A stretch of DNA of 64,000 nucleotides from Saussurea involucrata (lineage: Eukaryota > Streptophyta > Magnoliopsida > Asterales > Asteraceae), in assembly GCA_033807775.1 (NCBI GenBank), contig CM066327.1, positions 94,138,295-94,202,294 on the forward strand, written 5' to 3'. The notes below the pieces were generated by a model that saw nothing but the letters and a program-made list of their open reading frames with translations, made no database searches and was not told where the DNA came from. How positions within the stretch are numbered: the stretch's first letter is position 1; every line of letters begins with the position of its first letter. A program made the position numbers and the translations under genes. Below are positions 42,389-54,300 of this stretch, in pieces.

Positions 42389-45300
42389 TCAAATAAACTT
42401 AAACTTTGCATCATCTAATTCTTTCAGAGCAGGAACAATTTTCTGAAGTAGCACATTCCTCAGATTAAGCCTCTTATCAATCTTGTCAATAATTTCTTGA
42501 ATAACTTCAACTTGCTGATTTATTGCTTCTTGAGTTATGTTTGCTTCCTTTACTTTCAGCATCTTTTTCTCCAAATTGTGCTTTATGATCCTTAAAGTTC
42601 CAGAACAATATTTTGCAGTTTCCTTTGCTCTGAAGAAGATCTTTCCACTTTTGTTCTTCAAAAATACTCCCAGATCTGGATACTTGTGAACACTTCCAGT
42701 CTTTAACACCTTTTTCTGCTCATGATCTGTATTGGGATTTGCCAGATAAACACATGACTTTTGCAAATACAGAGCTATTTGGAAATCTGTATAGCAATGC
42801 CACCTTAAGATATAGAACATGGCCTCAATCACCACACTTCTTGCCTTCCTTTCATTTCTGTCTTTACTTGACTCTTTAAAACATAGAAAGCTGTGTAATC
42901 TGTAGAAGTCAACCACTGACAGTTTCTCAAAATCTGCATCAGTAAAATAATAAACCTTGCCATCTTCTCTCAGAACTTCAAAGGATAAGTACTCCATCTT
43001 TCTGAATTTCTTAACCTTCAATTCTCTGATTCCAGTGATTAGAAAATCTGAGTAAACGGCTTGCTTTGCTTTGCCAAGACATCTTGATTTTTCAGCCAAC
43101 CAGATCTGAGTCTCCTTAGACCTATCATAATACACATCCAAGAATTGTACTTCTTTTGGTTTGAAAAACTCAGGCAGATCAAATTCAAGAAAGTATCCAT
43201 TCAGATCAATGAATATTTCATCTTCTTTGGGTTCAGACTGTTCAGCTTGGTCAATATTAGTTATCTGCACATTCTGACGTGTTGTGTCCTGAACTTCTTC
43301 AACTTCATCTGACAAAATTTCATTCACTTCATACTCAGCAGGGAACACAAAATCACTGTGTAACATCTTCTTGGGATTAACTTCAGATAGCAACCATTCA
43401 CCACAACTTCTGATCTTTCTTCTGAGATTCAACCTTCTATTCATAGAGTTTACACACCTTTTCTTTAAGTTCTCTCTTTCAGTTTTAGCACTTACTTCCA
43501 TTTCAATCAGTAACCAACTCAGAGTTGCATCACTATATTTTACCAGTTCTTTCAGTTTGAACATTTCAAGTCTCTCTTGAACTTTATATGCAAACCCTTC
43601 AGATTCCATTCCTTCATTTACGAATCCTTTTGTACACACATCAAATCCTGCAATATTTGTTGGAGACCTCAGATTGCACTTCTCTTTTCTTCCTTCAATG
43701 GCTAGTTGAAAATCATATAAGTACATGTTTCTGACATAGATACCCAGAAGTCTTCTGCATTCAATTTCCATCAAGGCTTCTTCAGTACCAGAGAAGAATT
43801 TGACTAGAAAGATCTGATCATCAAGTGTTAGTCTGTGGAAATCAAAACTGGACATGGCAACTTTTGTATTTTTCTCTTTCAACACTTCCATTCTAACAAA
43901 CATTAAACCACTGAATTCTTCTTCTTGAAACATTAGAACTTTCTCAATTCTTTTCTGAATATGCAGTCTTGAGTCAGGAATTCTGAATCTGTTTGAAGCT
44001 TCTGTGTAAATCATCTGAGCTCTTTCATCCATGAAACCATCAACATTACTTTCTAAAAACTCATATTCTCCTTCTGAGTGGTAGAGGTTTTCATACATTT
44101 CCTCAGGAAAAATATCATCATGAAATTGTCTGGCCAAAGGTACATCACTTAGTTCCAGGATGAAATCACATATGGGTTCTTCTAACGTCTGTAAGTTAAT
44201 CTTGGAAATCTCAATTGGTTTTCTGAATACATACTCAGAAGGCATGAAGTAATCTTCTAGTTTCTCATATTCTTCTTCTGTGTTCATCTCATCAGCATAG
44301 TTATATCTGAACTCATGCTTAAAATTCTGAGAATAATCAACAGTTCTGTCTTCTTCACCCATCAGATCAATAGGTCTTATTACTTTTATCCCTTTATGAA
44401 TTTTCTGAACACTCAAAGCTCTGACTACTTCATTATGCATTCTTCTGATCAATTCTTCATTCAACATCCTTTCTTCTGATTCAGACTCCATTGCCCTTTC
44501 ACTGTTATAAACCACAATATCTGTACACCTGTTTACCACTGTACTTTCCACTATTTCTTCTATTCTCAAATCAGATTCCTCAATAGCTACAGTTTCATCT
44601 GAGTTTCCTTCCATCTCAGTATCCAAGTTCAATTCCTCTGTTTTATCTGATTCATTACTATCAATACTTCCCAACTCCATTTCTTCTGTATCTGAACTGT
44701 CAAGCTGTACTATCTGAATCATCTTCTTTAAATTTTCCTGTGTCTGATCTTCTGAACTTTTTGTATTGGCTAAGTGCATGTCTGCTATCTCAAAATCTTC
44801 TATGCCAATGTCATCATCAGAACTTAACCTTTGTCTTTTCTCCCCCTTTTGATGATCATGAGGCTCATTATCATCAAACTTTCTTTTTAAGTTCTGATTA
44901 GAAGTACCTTCAGCTTCAGCTTCTGCAATAGGAACAGGATCAAGAGGCTTTGAAGTAGAAGCCAGTGATACACTCAGTGCTTTCAGTATAGAATCCTGCA
45001 TATCTTGCATTTGTTTCAACATATCTTTTTGAAAACCAGACATTATATCCATGATCTCCTTTTTGTGAGAATCCAAGGATTTCGTTACATCATCTACCTT
45101 GGTTTCAACAGAAATTAACTTTTTCTCCAACACATCTTTCAAATCTGATACCTCATCATTCAGATCCTCCATCCTCTTCTCCAAATTTTCTACTTTTTCC
45201 CCCATCTCCTTGTTTTGTTTCTGAATCTTTTCAAATTCAGAAGTTTCTAACAGTGAACCTGAACCAACAGATGGTCCAGTTTTCATGTGCCCAGAGAGCT

Positions 45301-47065
45301 CATGGCCTGTAGATAACACACAGTCATCTTGTACAACAGATGCACGTTTGAATGAGGCTTTTGTAATGTTCACCTCACCAGGACTTCCATCCAATCCTCG
45401 ACACCCAACATTAGGCATGTCTATGAATGTTGTTTCAGGAGTACGAAATTCCTGATCTGTGCAAGTGTCAAAAGGAATTTCAGGCTCAATATGAATAGGA
45501 CTGTGATATTCAGACTCAATGTGTTGAAAAATAAGTTGGGATTTATCACCTCCCTCCAAATGAGTTTGGGATGGTTCCCCGGATTTGTGTGAAACAGTAG
45601 CATGTTGAAATGCTTCTGAGTGGGTATGGATGGGTTGTTCAAGATCCACCACTAGGTCCATGGTGTTTGTTTCAATATTGGACACCAAGAGATGTGAACC
45701 AATAGCATGTGTGGTTACCTGGTCAAGATTAGCTGGTTCAGAGGCATCTCTTTCTGTTTGAACCTCTGTTAACAATCTCTCATCCTCACCACTCTCATTC
45801 TGTTTTTCCTCACTGAGTCTAACCAAGCTCTCAGAATTTTCCCCCTCAAGTCTCTCAGAATGTTCACCCATCTGAACATCCTCCCCCTCTCTAATTCGAC
45901 TAGACCCCTCACCTCTCTTCTCAGGTTGGTCCTCTTGGGCAGGGATTTGAGGTAATTCAATTCCCATAGAGGTGCAATAAGCTTTTAAAATCTCACTCTC
46001 CCTTGGAATATAATTCCTAAGTGATTTTGGCAACAGTTTATGATTGGGATAATTTTCAAGTCTTGTTACTGAGGTCATCTTACCCAAATAAAATGTAGGA
46101 CCATGCTCTTCATTTGTTCTTCTTGAGATTGTTCTGTTTTCCTGCATGGCATACCAAATAACAATTTGCCAGTACCTTATGTAGGGAATGTATGTCAGTG
46201 GAGCATCCTTTGTCTTCTTCTGAATTGCTTTCTGATTCTTCTCAAATGTATTCTTCATATCTTCCCAAAGTATTAAAGTATAGTCATAATGCCTATTCTT
46301 CACTAAACCTTGAAATATCTGAAGAATTTGTTTAGAACCTTGATCAGCAGAACTATTTTTCCCTGACAAACATTTATTTACCACATGAAAGAAGCAAGCC
46401 CAAATAGGTGGTAATTTGTTTCTTCTGAACAAACTGAGAGTCCTCAATCCTTCATTGTATCCCAACTTCATGAACTCTGCTATTAATTCCTCTGTTAGGG
46501 GTAAATCCTCAAAATCTGTTCTTCTTTGTACATCATCTTTCTCTGGTAGATTCAGCATTTCTCTTAGTGCAGAGATAGATAAGACAAATGTCACTCCTCC
46601 AATTTCAGACACAAACTTATTATCTTCTAACCTAAGATATTTCCACCATTGTTGTATGTACTGAACAGGCACATTTTTACTTCTTGTAAACCATTTTCTG
46701 TACGGATGATGTTTGAATAACTCCATGATAATTCTGTGTTCAGGCTTAAAACGACTTTCCTCAAACAATATAACACAGTTATTTTCAGATAATTTCAACC
46801 ATTCACTCTCAGGAACAACTCTTTCCACTAGAATAGATCTATCTGACATAATAGAACCTGCAGCACTCTGATCATGTTCAATATTAACGTTTACCTCATC
46901 CGCATTTCCTTCAGATTCATCCATTTGTTCATCTTCTTCATCATTTCTTATTGCCCCTTCCTCTGCAACTCTATTTTGTACTTCATCATTTTCCGAATCG
47001 GATGAATCCATTATCGATTTTGTAGAATGTAGAGAAATTGGACCACTTCTTCGTATTTCAGACAT
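42389..47065 (-). CDS. ORF3 of A3, complete (1,558 aa)
   Basis: It starts MSEIRRSGPISLHSTKS with an acidic N-terminus. Residues of about 75-345 are a conserved, mostly helical domain (WFTRSKNVPVQYIQQWW, LPPIWACFFHVVNKCLSGK, YDYTLILWEDM). A Ser/Glu-rich linker follows, then a coiled coil (about 610-695), a basic NLS-like patch (about 725-745) and acidic segments. Two related C-terminal modules (about 1050-1125 and 1358-1435) share a DF..L motif and a later DFQ[LI]A motif. There is no signal peptide or convincing membrane helix, unlike an envelope protein. The pattern resembles ORFs common beside copia pol in Asteraceae, by memory only. The role is unknown; nuclear or chromatin interaction is a possibility. 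Confidence 0.85.
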   Translation of the reverse strand: MSEIRRSGPISLHSTKSIMDSSDSENDEVQNRVAEEGAIRNDEEDEQMDESEGNADEVNVNIEHDQSAAGSIMSDRSILVERVVPESEWLKLSENNCVILFEESRFKPEHRIIMELFKHHPYRKWFTRSKNVPVQYIQQWWKYLRLEDNKFVSEIGGVTFVLSISALREMLNLPEKDDVQRRTDFEDLPLTEELIAEFMKLGYNEGLRTLSLFRRNKLPPIWACFFHVVNKCLSGKNSSADQGSKQILQIFQGLVKNRHYDYTLILWEDMKNTFEKNQKAIQKKTKDAPLTYIPYIRYWQIVIWYAMQENRTISRRTNEEHGPTFYLGKMTSVTRLENYPNHKLLPKSLRNYIPRESEILKAYCTSMGIELPQIPAQEDQPEKRGEGSSRIREGEDVQMGEHSERLEGENSESLVRLSEEKQNESGEDERLLTEVQTERDASEPANLDQVTTHAIGSHLLVSNIETNTMDLVVDLEQPIHTHSEAFQHATVSHKSGEPSQTHLEGGDKSQLIFQHIESEYHSPIHIEPEIPFDTCTDQEFRTPETTFIDMPNVGCRGLDGSPGEVNITKASFKRASVVQDDCVLSTGHELSGHMKTGPSVGSGSLLETSEFEKIQKQNKEMGEKVENLEKRMEDLNDEVSDLKDVLEKKLISVETKVDDVTKSLDSHKKEIMDIMSGFQKDMLKQMQDMQDSILKALSVSLASTSKPLDPVPIAEAEAEGTSNQNLKRKFDDNEPHDHQKGEKRQRLSSDDDIGIEDFEIADMHLANTKSSEDQTQENLKKMIQIVQLDSSDTEEMELGSIDSNESDKTEELNLDTEMEGNSDETVAIEESDLRIEEIVESTVVNRCTDIVVYNSERAMESESEERMLNEELIRRMHNEVVRALSVQKIHKGIKVIRPIDLMGEEDRTVDYSQNFKHEFRYNYADEMNTEEEYEKLEDYFMPSEYVFRKPIEISKINLQTLEEPICDFILELSDVPLARQFHDDIFPEEMYENLYHSEGEYEFLESNVDGFMDERAQMIYTEASNRFRIPDSRLHIQKRIEKVLMFQEEEFSGLMFVRMEVLKEKNTKVAMSSFDFHRLTLDDQIFLVKFFSGTEEALMEIECRRLLGIYVRNMYLYDFQLAIEGRKEKCNLRSPTNIAGFDVCTKGFVNEGMESEGFAYKVQERLEMFKLKELVKYSDATLSWLLIEMEVSAKTERENLKKRCVNSMNRRLNLRRKIRSCGEWLLSEVNPKKMLHSDFVFPAEYEVNEILSDEVEEVQDTTRQNVQITNIDQAEQSEPKEDEIFIDLNGYFLEFDLPEFFKPKEVQFLDVYYDRSKETQIWLAEKSRCLGKAKQAVYSDFLITGIRELKVKKFRKMEYLSFEVLREDGKVYYFTDADFEKLSVVDFYRLHSFLCFKESSKDRNERKARSVVIEAMFYILRWHCYTDFQIALYLQKSCVYLANPNTDHEQKKVLKTGSVHKYPDLGVFLKNKSGKIFFRAKETAKYCSGTLRIIKHNLEKKMLKVKEANITQEAINQQVEVIQEIIDKIDKRLNLRNVLLQKIVPALKELDDAKFKFI

Positions 47066-47898
47066 GATTTAAGAAGAAAACAGATTCAAAGAACTCTGGA
47101 TTTGATTCGTATCTCACGTTTCGCTCTGGAATTTGAAAGAAATTTGAAATAGGGATTTTAAGACCTATTTAAAATCCGCGAAGTTGAAAGGTTTAACGGA
47201 AAAGCGAAATCAATGTTATAACGGAGTCAACACATGTGAAATACCACAAAGGATTTAAATGAAATACGTGGCATTGTCAAACAAAAATGAAGCTGACACG
47301 TGTTAGTGGATAGAATTTTGACTCAAGTCAAAGATCTGAATAACACGCACAGATGTTCTGATTCCATGACTCAGAAGAATTTTGCCTTGTAACCAAAATG
47401 TCTTTTAAAATCAACTTCTGACCAATATAAAACATTTTGATTATTCAGAAGAGGTTTGAACAGATAAGAAATGAAAACAAATCTTTTAAGCATCACAAAA
47501 TGATTTCCAAAAGAATTTTGATGCTCCCCCTTGACTTGAGCATGCATTTGAGTATTAATGATACATAAAGATGAGATTAAAAGATAATCAAAGAAGCATA
47601 ATCCATACAGTTGAAGTTATTTGTATTTCTCAAAAGTAAATTTTTGAAAGTTAGATTGCTGAAGTATTGACTCAGAATTTCTGACCTTAAGATTCAGAGG
47701 TTCTGATCTCAGGACTCAGAAGTTCTGAACTCAAGACTCAGAGGTTCTGAACTCAAGATTCAGAAGTTCCGAACTCAAGATTCAGAAGTTCCGAACTCAA
47801 GACTCAGAAGTTCTGAACTCAAGACTCAGACGTTCTGAATACACTACTCAGACAAGTTTACTTAGAAAAATTTAGCATTTTTAAGAAAAAAAATATTT
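47066..47898 (-). promoter_or_regulatory. Pol-ORF3 spacer of A3: word array and putative promoter
   Basis: A tandem array of TCAGAAGTTC(T/C)GA words lies at about 47680-47850, matching the array in A2. A minus-strand PPT-like tract (plus CTCCCCCTT, about 47524) follows. A G-box CACGTG (47297-47302) and a TATA-like element (plus CCTATTTAAAATCC, about 47164-47177) lie 230 and 100 bases upstream of the ORF3 ATG. Confidence 0.5.
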
Positions 47899-50800
47899 TC
47901 AACTAGGCAGATTAAGCATTCCTATTTTACATATGAGAAAAGAAAACCTTTTGTGATCAAGAGGCTTTGTGAACAAGTCAGCCAATTGATACTTTGTATG
48001 CACAAAGTACATCTCTATAGTTCCTTTTTCCACATAGTCCTTTATAAAATGATACCTCACATCTATATGCTTAGTCTTCGAATGTTGAACAGGGTTCTGA
48101 GTAATAGCAATTGCACTTTCTGAGTCACAATAGATGGGAATCTTATTAAGCTGATATCCATAGTCCATGAGTTGTGTTCTCATCCACAATGTTTGAGAGC
48201 ATGAAGCAGCAGCAGCAACATACTCTGCTTCAGCAGTTGAAGTGGATACACAGTTCTGTTTCTTTGATGCCCAACTCACTATTTTATCTCCCAAAAAGTG
48301 ACAAGCACCAGATGTACTCTTTCTGTCCAACCTACTTCCTGCATGATCAGCATCAGTGAAAGCAGTCAATTTGAAGTCAGTTTCTTTTGGATACCATAAA
48401 CCTAGATCAGGTGTTCCTTTGAGATATCTTAAAATCCTTTTGACAGCCAACATATGTGATTCTTTCGGGTTAGATTGAAATCTAGCACAGAAACAGGTAG
48501 AAAACATGATATCTGGTCTACTTGCAGTCAAATAAAGTAATGATCCAATCATGCCTCTATAAAGTTTGATATCTGCTGAAACACCTTTGAGATCAGCATC
48601 TAACTTTATGTTAGTTGCCATAGGTGTTCTCATAGAAGCACAATCAGCCATTTTGAACTTTTTCAGAATATCTCTGACATATTTTCCTTGATTTATGAAA
48701 ATACCTTTTGGTAGTTGTTTGACTTGAAGACCAAGGAAAAAATTCAGTTCACCCATCATGCTCATTTCAAATTCAGATGACATGATTTTTGAAAAATTAT
48801 CACATAATTCTGGACTGGTAGAACCAAATATTATGTCATCAACATAAATCTGAATCAGAATCAAATCATTACCCTGTTTCTTTAAAAACAAAGTTGTGTC
48901 AATCTTACCTTTCTTGAATCCTGAACCTAACAGGTGTTTAGTAAGAGTGTCATACCAGGCTCGTGGTGCTTGTTTTAGACCATATAAAGCTTTGTCTAAA
49001 ATATAAACATGATCAGGGAATTCTGGATCAACAAAACCTTCAGGTTGATGGACATACACCTCTTCATTAAGTTTGCCATTTAGAAAGGCTGATTTGACAT
49101 CCATTTGATACACCTTGAAGTTTTTATGTGCAGCATAGGCTAAAAATATTCTGATTGCCTCTATTCTTGCCACTGGTGCAAATGTCTCATCATAATCAAT
49201 TCCCTCTTGTTGACAGTATCCCTTAGCAACCAATCTTGCCTTGTTTCTGATGACAACACCTGATTCATCCTTTTTGTTTCTGAACACCCATTTAGTTCCA
49301 ATAATAGATTTACCTTCAGGCTTTGGAATGAGTCTCCAAACTTTATTTCTTTCAAATTGAAGCAATTCCTCTTGCATTGCTGAAATCCAGTCTGGATCCT
49401 CTAGGGCTTCATTAGCTTTCTTTGGTTCAATTACACTTAAGAAACCAGCAAACATTGCTTCATTTGCTGTAGCTGATCTTGTCTTTACTCCTGCTGATGG
49501 ATCACCTATTACTTGATGAATAGGGTGATTTTTAGTCCATTTATTAGCACTAGGGAGTACATCAATCTCTGAATAATTGTTGTTTGCATCATTCTCATCA
49601 ATGATTGCTCGTAATTCTGAACTGTCACCTTGTTCTGACGTATGAGTAGGAGTTGCATCCAAGTTTGAGTTCTGATCAATGAAGTCAGAGTTCTGATTGA
49701 CTTGTTCAGAGTTCTGAGTACAAGAATCAGAATTCTGATTACAAGGTTCAGAATTTTCACCACTTGTATGTATTAGATTTGGACATTCCTCTGATGGACC
49801 TTTGTCAGAAATTACAGTTGATTGAACTATTACTGGAGTCTTATTTTTCATCTCTTTGACCATCTTTGGGTTTTCATATTCTGCATAAGAATCAGAAATT
49901 AGTTCACTAAAAGCATCCTTAAATAGTAAATTGAGTTCTGAACAAATAGGATTAGAATTTGTATCAGAAGTCATTTTTGTCTTGTTCAGCATGAGTTCTG
50001 AACTGTCTTGTTCAGAAGTCCGCATTCTGGCTTCATCAAAAGTTACATTTATGCTCTCCATCATCCTCTTGGTTCTTCTATTGTAGATTCTGAATGCTTT
50101 GGAAGTTAAAGAGTAACCCACAAAGTATCCTTCATCTGCCTTTTTATCGAATTTGGCAAGATTTTCTCTGTCTCTGAGAACATAGCACCTGCAACCAAAA
50201 ATATGAAAGAATTTGATTAATGGTTTTCTTTTATTTATCAGTTCATAAGCAGTCTTATTTAATCTCTTATTGATTAAAGTTCTATTTTGTGTAAAACAAG
50301 CAGTTGCAATTGCTTCAGCCCATAGGAAAGTAGGAAGATTTGCATAAGCCAGCATTGTTCTCGCAGCTTCAACTAGAGTTCTATTCTTCCTTTCAACAAC
50401 ACCATTTTGTTGAGGAGTTCTGACAGCAGAAAAATTGTGAGAAATCCCAGAACTTTCTAAAAAATTCTGAAGAGTCTCATTTCTGAACTCCGTTCCATTA
50501 TCACTTCTGATTTTCTGAACTTGAAGTTGTAAGAGAACTTGAATCCTTTTGATAAAATTTATCAATGTAGTAGCAGCTTCTGACTTAGCTCTTAGGAACT
50601 CAACCCACGTGTATCTGGATAATTCATCAACAATCACAAGCATATATTTCTTTCCTCCCATCGATTGAATTGAAATTGGACCACAAAGATCAGTATGAAT
50701 CATTTCTAATGGTGCTTTGCAAGATGAGTCCATTTTTAATTTGTGAGAACTCTTTTTCATCTTGCCCATTTCACAAGCTGAGCATAATGATTCTTTTTCA

Positions 50801-51300
50801 AATTTAAGCTTTGGTAAGCCTTTAACCAAATGTTTTGCAACAAGATTATTAAGATCTTTGAAATTCAGATGAGAACATCTTCTGTGCCAAAGCCAGCATT
50901 CATTTGCAGTTGATTTTGATAAAAGACAAACTGTATTTATTGTTTTCAATTTTGAAAAATTAACTACAAATAAGTCCATATGTCTTTTGGCCCAGAAGAC
51001 TTTGACATCATTTTCAGTTAGAATCATGCAACCTGTTATTTGAAACTTAATTTGACAAAGACTGTCTAAAAACTGACTTATGCTGAAAAGATTGTGTTGT
51101 AATCCTTCAACATAGAAAACCTTTTGGATAGTTAGATCCCCTTTAGTTAAATCCCCATAACCTTTGACTTGACCTTTGCTATTGTTTCCAAAGTTTACTG
51201 CTCCTCCAGCCTTTTCTGTGAAGTTTGATAGAAAAGACTTCTGACCTGTCATGTGTCTTGAAGCTCCTGAATCTAAAAACCACACATGACAGCCCTGCAA
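47899..51300 (-). CDS. pol: Pol of A3, intact (PR-IN-RT-RH, about 1,133 aa)
   Basis: The frame opens at a TTG-CAG after the acceptor-like TTTTGCAG and has no AUG near its start; it is out of frame with gag. Protease is FLDSGASRHMTG (DSG about 10-12). The integrase finger is H139, H144, C173, C176. The DDE triad is D204 (IHTDLCGP), D267 (SDNGTEF) and E303 (VVERKNR), with the correct D35E spacing. RT has YVDDIIFG near 816-823. RNase H has DADHAGS near 980 and STAEAEYVAAA near 1025. All catalytic residues are present, so the protein could be functional if expressed. Confidence 0.94.
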   Translation of the reverse strand: MQGCHVWFLDSGASRHMTGQKSFLSNFTEKAGGAVNFGNNSKGQVKGYGDLTKGDLTIQKVFYVEGLQHNLFSISQFLDSLCQIKFQITGCMILTENDVKVFWAKRHMDLFVVNFSKLKTINTVCLLSKSTANECWLWHRRCSHLNFKDLNNLVAKHLVKGLPKLKFEKESLCSACEMGKMKKSSHKLKMDSSCKAPLEMIHTDLCGPISIQSMGGKKYMLVIVDELSRYTWVEFLRAKSEAATTLINFIKRIQVLLQLQVQKIRSDNGTEFRNETLQNFLESSGISHNFSAVRTPQQNGVVERKNRTLVEAARTMLAYANLPTFLWAEAIATACFTQNRTLINKRLNKTAYELINKRKPLIKFFHIFGCRCYVLRDRENLAKFDKKADEGYFVGYSLTSKAFRIYNRRTKRMMESINVTFDEARMRTSEQDSSELMLNKTKMTSDTNSNPICSELNLLFKDAFSELISDSYAEYENPKMVKEMKNKTPVIVQSTVISDKGPSEECPNLIHTSGENSEPCNQNSDSCTQNSEQVNQNSDFIDQNSNLDATPTHTSEQGDSSELRAIIDENDANNNYSEIDVLPSANKWTKNHPIHQVIGDPSAGVKTRSATANEAMFAGFLSVIEPKKANEALEDPDWISAMQEELLQFERNKVWRLIPKPEGKSIIGTKWVFRNKKDESGVVIRNKARLVAKGYCQQEGIDYDETFAPVARIEAIRIFLAYAAHKNFKVYQMDVKSAFLNGKLNEEVYVHQPEGFVDPEFPDHVYILDKALYGLKQAPRAWYDTLTKHLLGSGFKKGKIDTTLFLKKQGNDLILIQIYVDDIIFGSTSPELCDNFSKIMSSEFEMSMMGELNFFLGLQVKQLPKGIFINQGKYVRDILKKFKMADCASMRTPMATNIKLDADLKGVSADIKLYRGMIGSLLYLTASRPDIMFSTCFCARFQSNPKESHMLAVKRILRYLKGTPDLGLWYPKETDFKLTAFTDADHAGSRLDRKSTSGACHFLGDKIVSWASKKQNCVSTSTAEAEYVAAAASCSQTLWMRTQLMDYGYQLNKIPIYCDSESAIAITQNPVQHSKTKHIDVRYHFIKDYVEKGTIEMYFVHTKYQLADLFTKPLDHKRFSFLICKIGMLNLPS

Positions 51301-51305
51301 AAGGA

Positions 51306-54300
51306 TCAGTTAGGTTTAGGTACCCATTTTGGAATGGGTCCATCTTTGTTAGCTTTGTCATTGGATTTAACATTAGTACCTTTTACTCTCCACTCAAAAT
51401 CTTTCTTCAAACACCACTTTCCTTGAACTTTTATGAAGTCAGAACATTTTCTGCTTACAAGTTTGTTCAAATTCTTTTTGAGAGTTGTAACTTTTGGTTT
51501 TGCTATGTTTTCAACTTTCTTTTCTTTTATCTTTTCTTTCTTCTGAGTCTGAGGAACAGAAATTTTCTTCTTTTCTGTATTTTGAGAAACAGAAACTTTC
51601 TGAATATCTTTTCTTATGTATGAAACAGAAGTTATTTTGACTTGACATTTGTGAGAATATTGGAATGAATCATTTTTACATCTAACACAAACAAGATTTT
51701 TCTTTGCAAGTGACAATAAATCTGAAACATAGATCATTTCATTTTTATTTATACTGTTCAGAGTACAATTGCCCTTATTACAAGAATTTCTAGCGTTTAG
51801 TTCAGAAGTAGATTTCATTCTAAGCTTCTCAAGTTCCCTTTTCAGATCATTCAACTTTGCAAGATCATCTTTCCTTTTGCTTTCTTCTTTTTCTGAAAAA
51901 TTCAAGTTCTTTTTGTTAGAAGAATTAGATGATTCACCTTTTTCATATGTACTTGATTCATTAAAGAATTTATCATTTAAAAAGATCATACTCAGTCTTC
52001 AGTTTTTCAAGCTCTGTTATTTTCTGAATAAAAATATTCTTTTCTTTCAAAGCTTCTTCAAGTTTAATATCCACCTCACAGAAATCATTTTCAAGTTCAT
52101 CATAAGCTTTCCTTAAATCCTCAAGTTCTTGACTCACAAGATTAAATCTCTTTTCAAGTTGCAAAAATTCATCTGATTTTGTTTTCAGAAAATCCAGTTG
52201 AATCAGACTTCTGACTACCTGAGTCAGAGTTCTGATTTACAGACTCAGATGTCTGATCTTTAGACTCAGAATTCTGACTACAAAGTTCAGAATCCTGACT
52301 AGAAGTTTCAGACTTCTGATTGACTGTTTCAGAATTTTTACTTGTATCAAATATGCTCTCAATGTCATGATATGAAAAACTTGGTTGTTTATTTTTGTAG
52401 CTGACATTTAAGGAATCATACTTGAATTTAGTATCATTGTATCTTGGCTTTTCATCTGTTGGTTTAGAAACTTCTTTCTTAACCTTTTCTTCTGAACCAA
52501 CTGACTTTTCTGTTTTAGACTCAGAAATTGTCTCATCTGACTTTTTAGAGTTTGGTCTTTGCAAATTGTCAGAACTTGTTATAGAACTAGCAGGTCTTAT
52601 GAAAACTTCAACAATTTCTGGGATTTTTGGCTTAGAAACTTGAAGTATTGGAGCTCTTTTTAAAATGACATTTTCTTCCAATCCCAATCCCTTCTTTGGA
52701 TTGTAAAATCTTGTATCTTTAACATTGCTTAATAAAAGATTTAATGTTTGCTGAGTCTGACCTCTTTTCAAATTCAAATCTTCCAATTCTTTGATTTTGG
52801 TGTATAAATTCTTTCTTTCTTCAAATAACATATCAAATTTTATTTGTAAATCACCTTTTTCATCCTTTATTTTTGAAAACTCAACTTTTAGTTCAGAAAG
52901 CCTTTTCATCAATTCAGAATTTTCATCTTTAACTTTCTGTTTCTCAGCCTCAGATTCTTCATATTGTTCTTTTATTACTTCTTTTTCAATTCTGAATTTG
53001 TTAACCAAAGTTCTTTCTCCTTTTATCTGTTTTCTTAGATTAGCAAATTCAGTTTTCATTTCACCAATCTGTGTCATTAACTCTAATTCAAGTGAAGAAT
53101 GTACCTCAGCAGATGACTCAGAATCAGCATCTTCAAAATCAGAATCATCCTCATTCCTCATTTTTGCCATATAGCTTCGCATCTGTGGAAAGTTGATATG
53201 ATCATCTTCATCAGAAGTGTAGTACAGCCAATTCTCCTGTTCAGCCAATAGCGCACTCTCGTCATCTCTCTTCTTTGCAAGCTGAGCCTTCTTGGTGTAG
53301 TATTCATAATCTTTCACAACTTTAACTCTGCAATCCTTGGCATAATGGCCAGATTTTCCACACTTGAAACACAGATTCTTTTCTTTTCTCTCTTCCTTCT
53401 CTTCCTTGTTTTCTTCACTTCTATCTATTCTCTTTTCAATCTTATTTTCTTCTCTGTCATCTTTCTTCTTATAATCTGAACTTCCAACTCTCTTATAATT
53501 TCCTTGAAATCTGCCCTTCCCATACCTTTTGTTGAAAGTATTTGTCAGCAAAGCTAGCTTTTCAGCCATTATCTTGATATCTTCATCATCTTCTGATCCT
53601 TCTTCTTTGTCAGATTCCTCCAGACTCGGTATTTCTGATAGATATGCAGTCTTTTTGGTTGCTTTGATTGCTTTGGATTTTGATAAGAATGCTAACTGAT
53701 CAGCAACATTTTTCTTTTCTTCCACAACTAACTTGACAGAGTCTTCATGTTGATTAAGAACACAGAACAAATCATTTAAGTCTTCTTCACACATATCCTT
53801 GTTCATTTGCAGACTTATGGCAAATGATGACCATTCTGAATTTAGACTGTTCAGAAATTTGTAATTTATTTCTGATTTTGTTTTCTTCAGTCCATTTCTT
53901 CTCAAGTCATTTAGAATAGTGCAAAATTTACTGTATGTCTGTGTCAAACTTTCTGACTCTTTTGCTTTGAACCTTTCATAAGCATTTATGCTTTGATTTA
54001 ACTTTGCCTGAATAGATCTCACAGTTCCTAACATTTGCCTTTCCAATTCGTCCCACATTTCTTTAGCTGATGATCCACTGTCAATCCTGTTAAGAACCTC
54101 ATTCGGGACAACCAAAGTCATCAAAGTAATTGCTCTTTTGTCAATAGCATGCCTATTTTTCTGTTCAGCAGTGTATTGGGAATAATTCTTCTTTACTCTG
54201 GTCGCTGGAATTTCTGGAGTTGTCTCTGTAGCAGGGGTTGCGGCGACATCGATATATACTTCGATTGGACCTTCTCGAATAGAAATCATAAGATTTTCAT

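Noticed and set aside
42389..47065. Calling ORF3 a retroviral envelope
   Set aside because: It has the env position, but no signal peptide, furin-like site or membrane helix was seen.
47899..51300. TTG at 51300 as a genuine pol start codon
   Set aside because: The frame opens there only because an upstream stop precedes it; the adjacent CAG acceptor-like site gives a better explanation.
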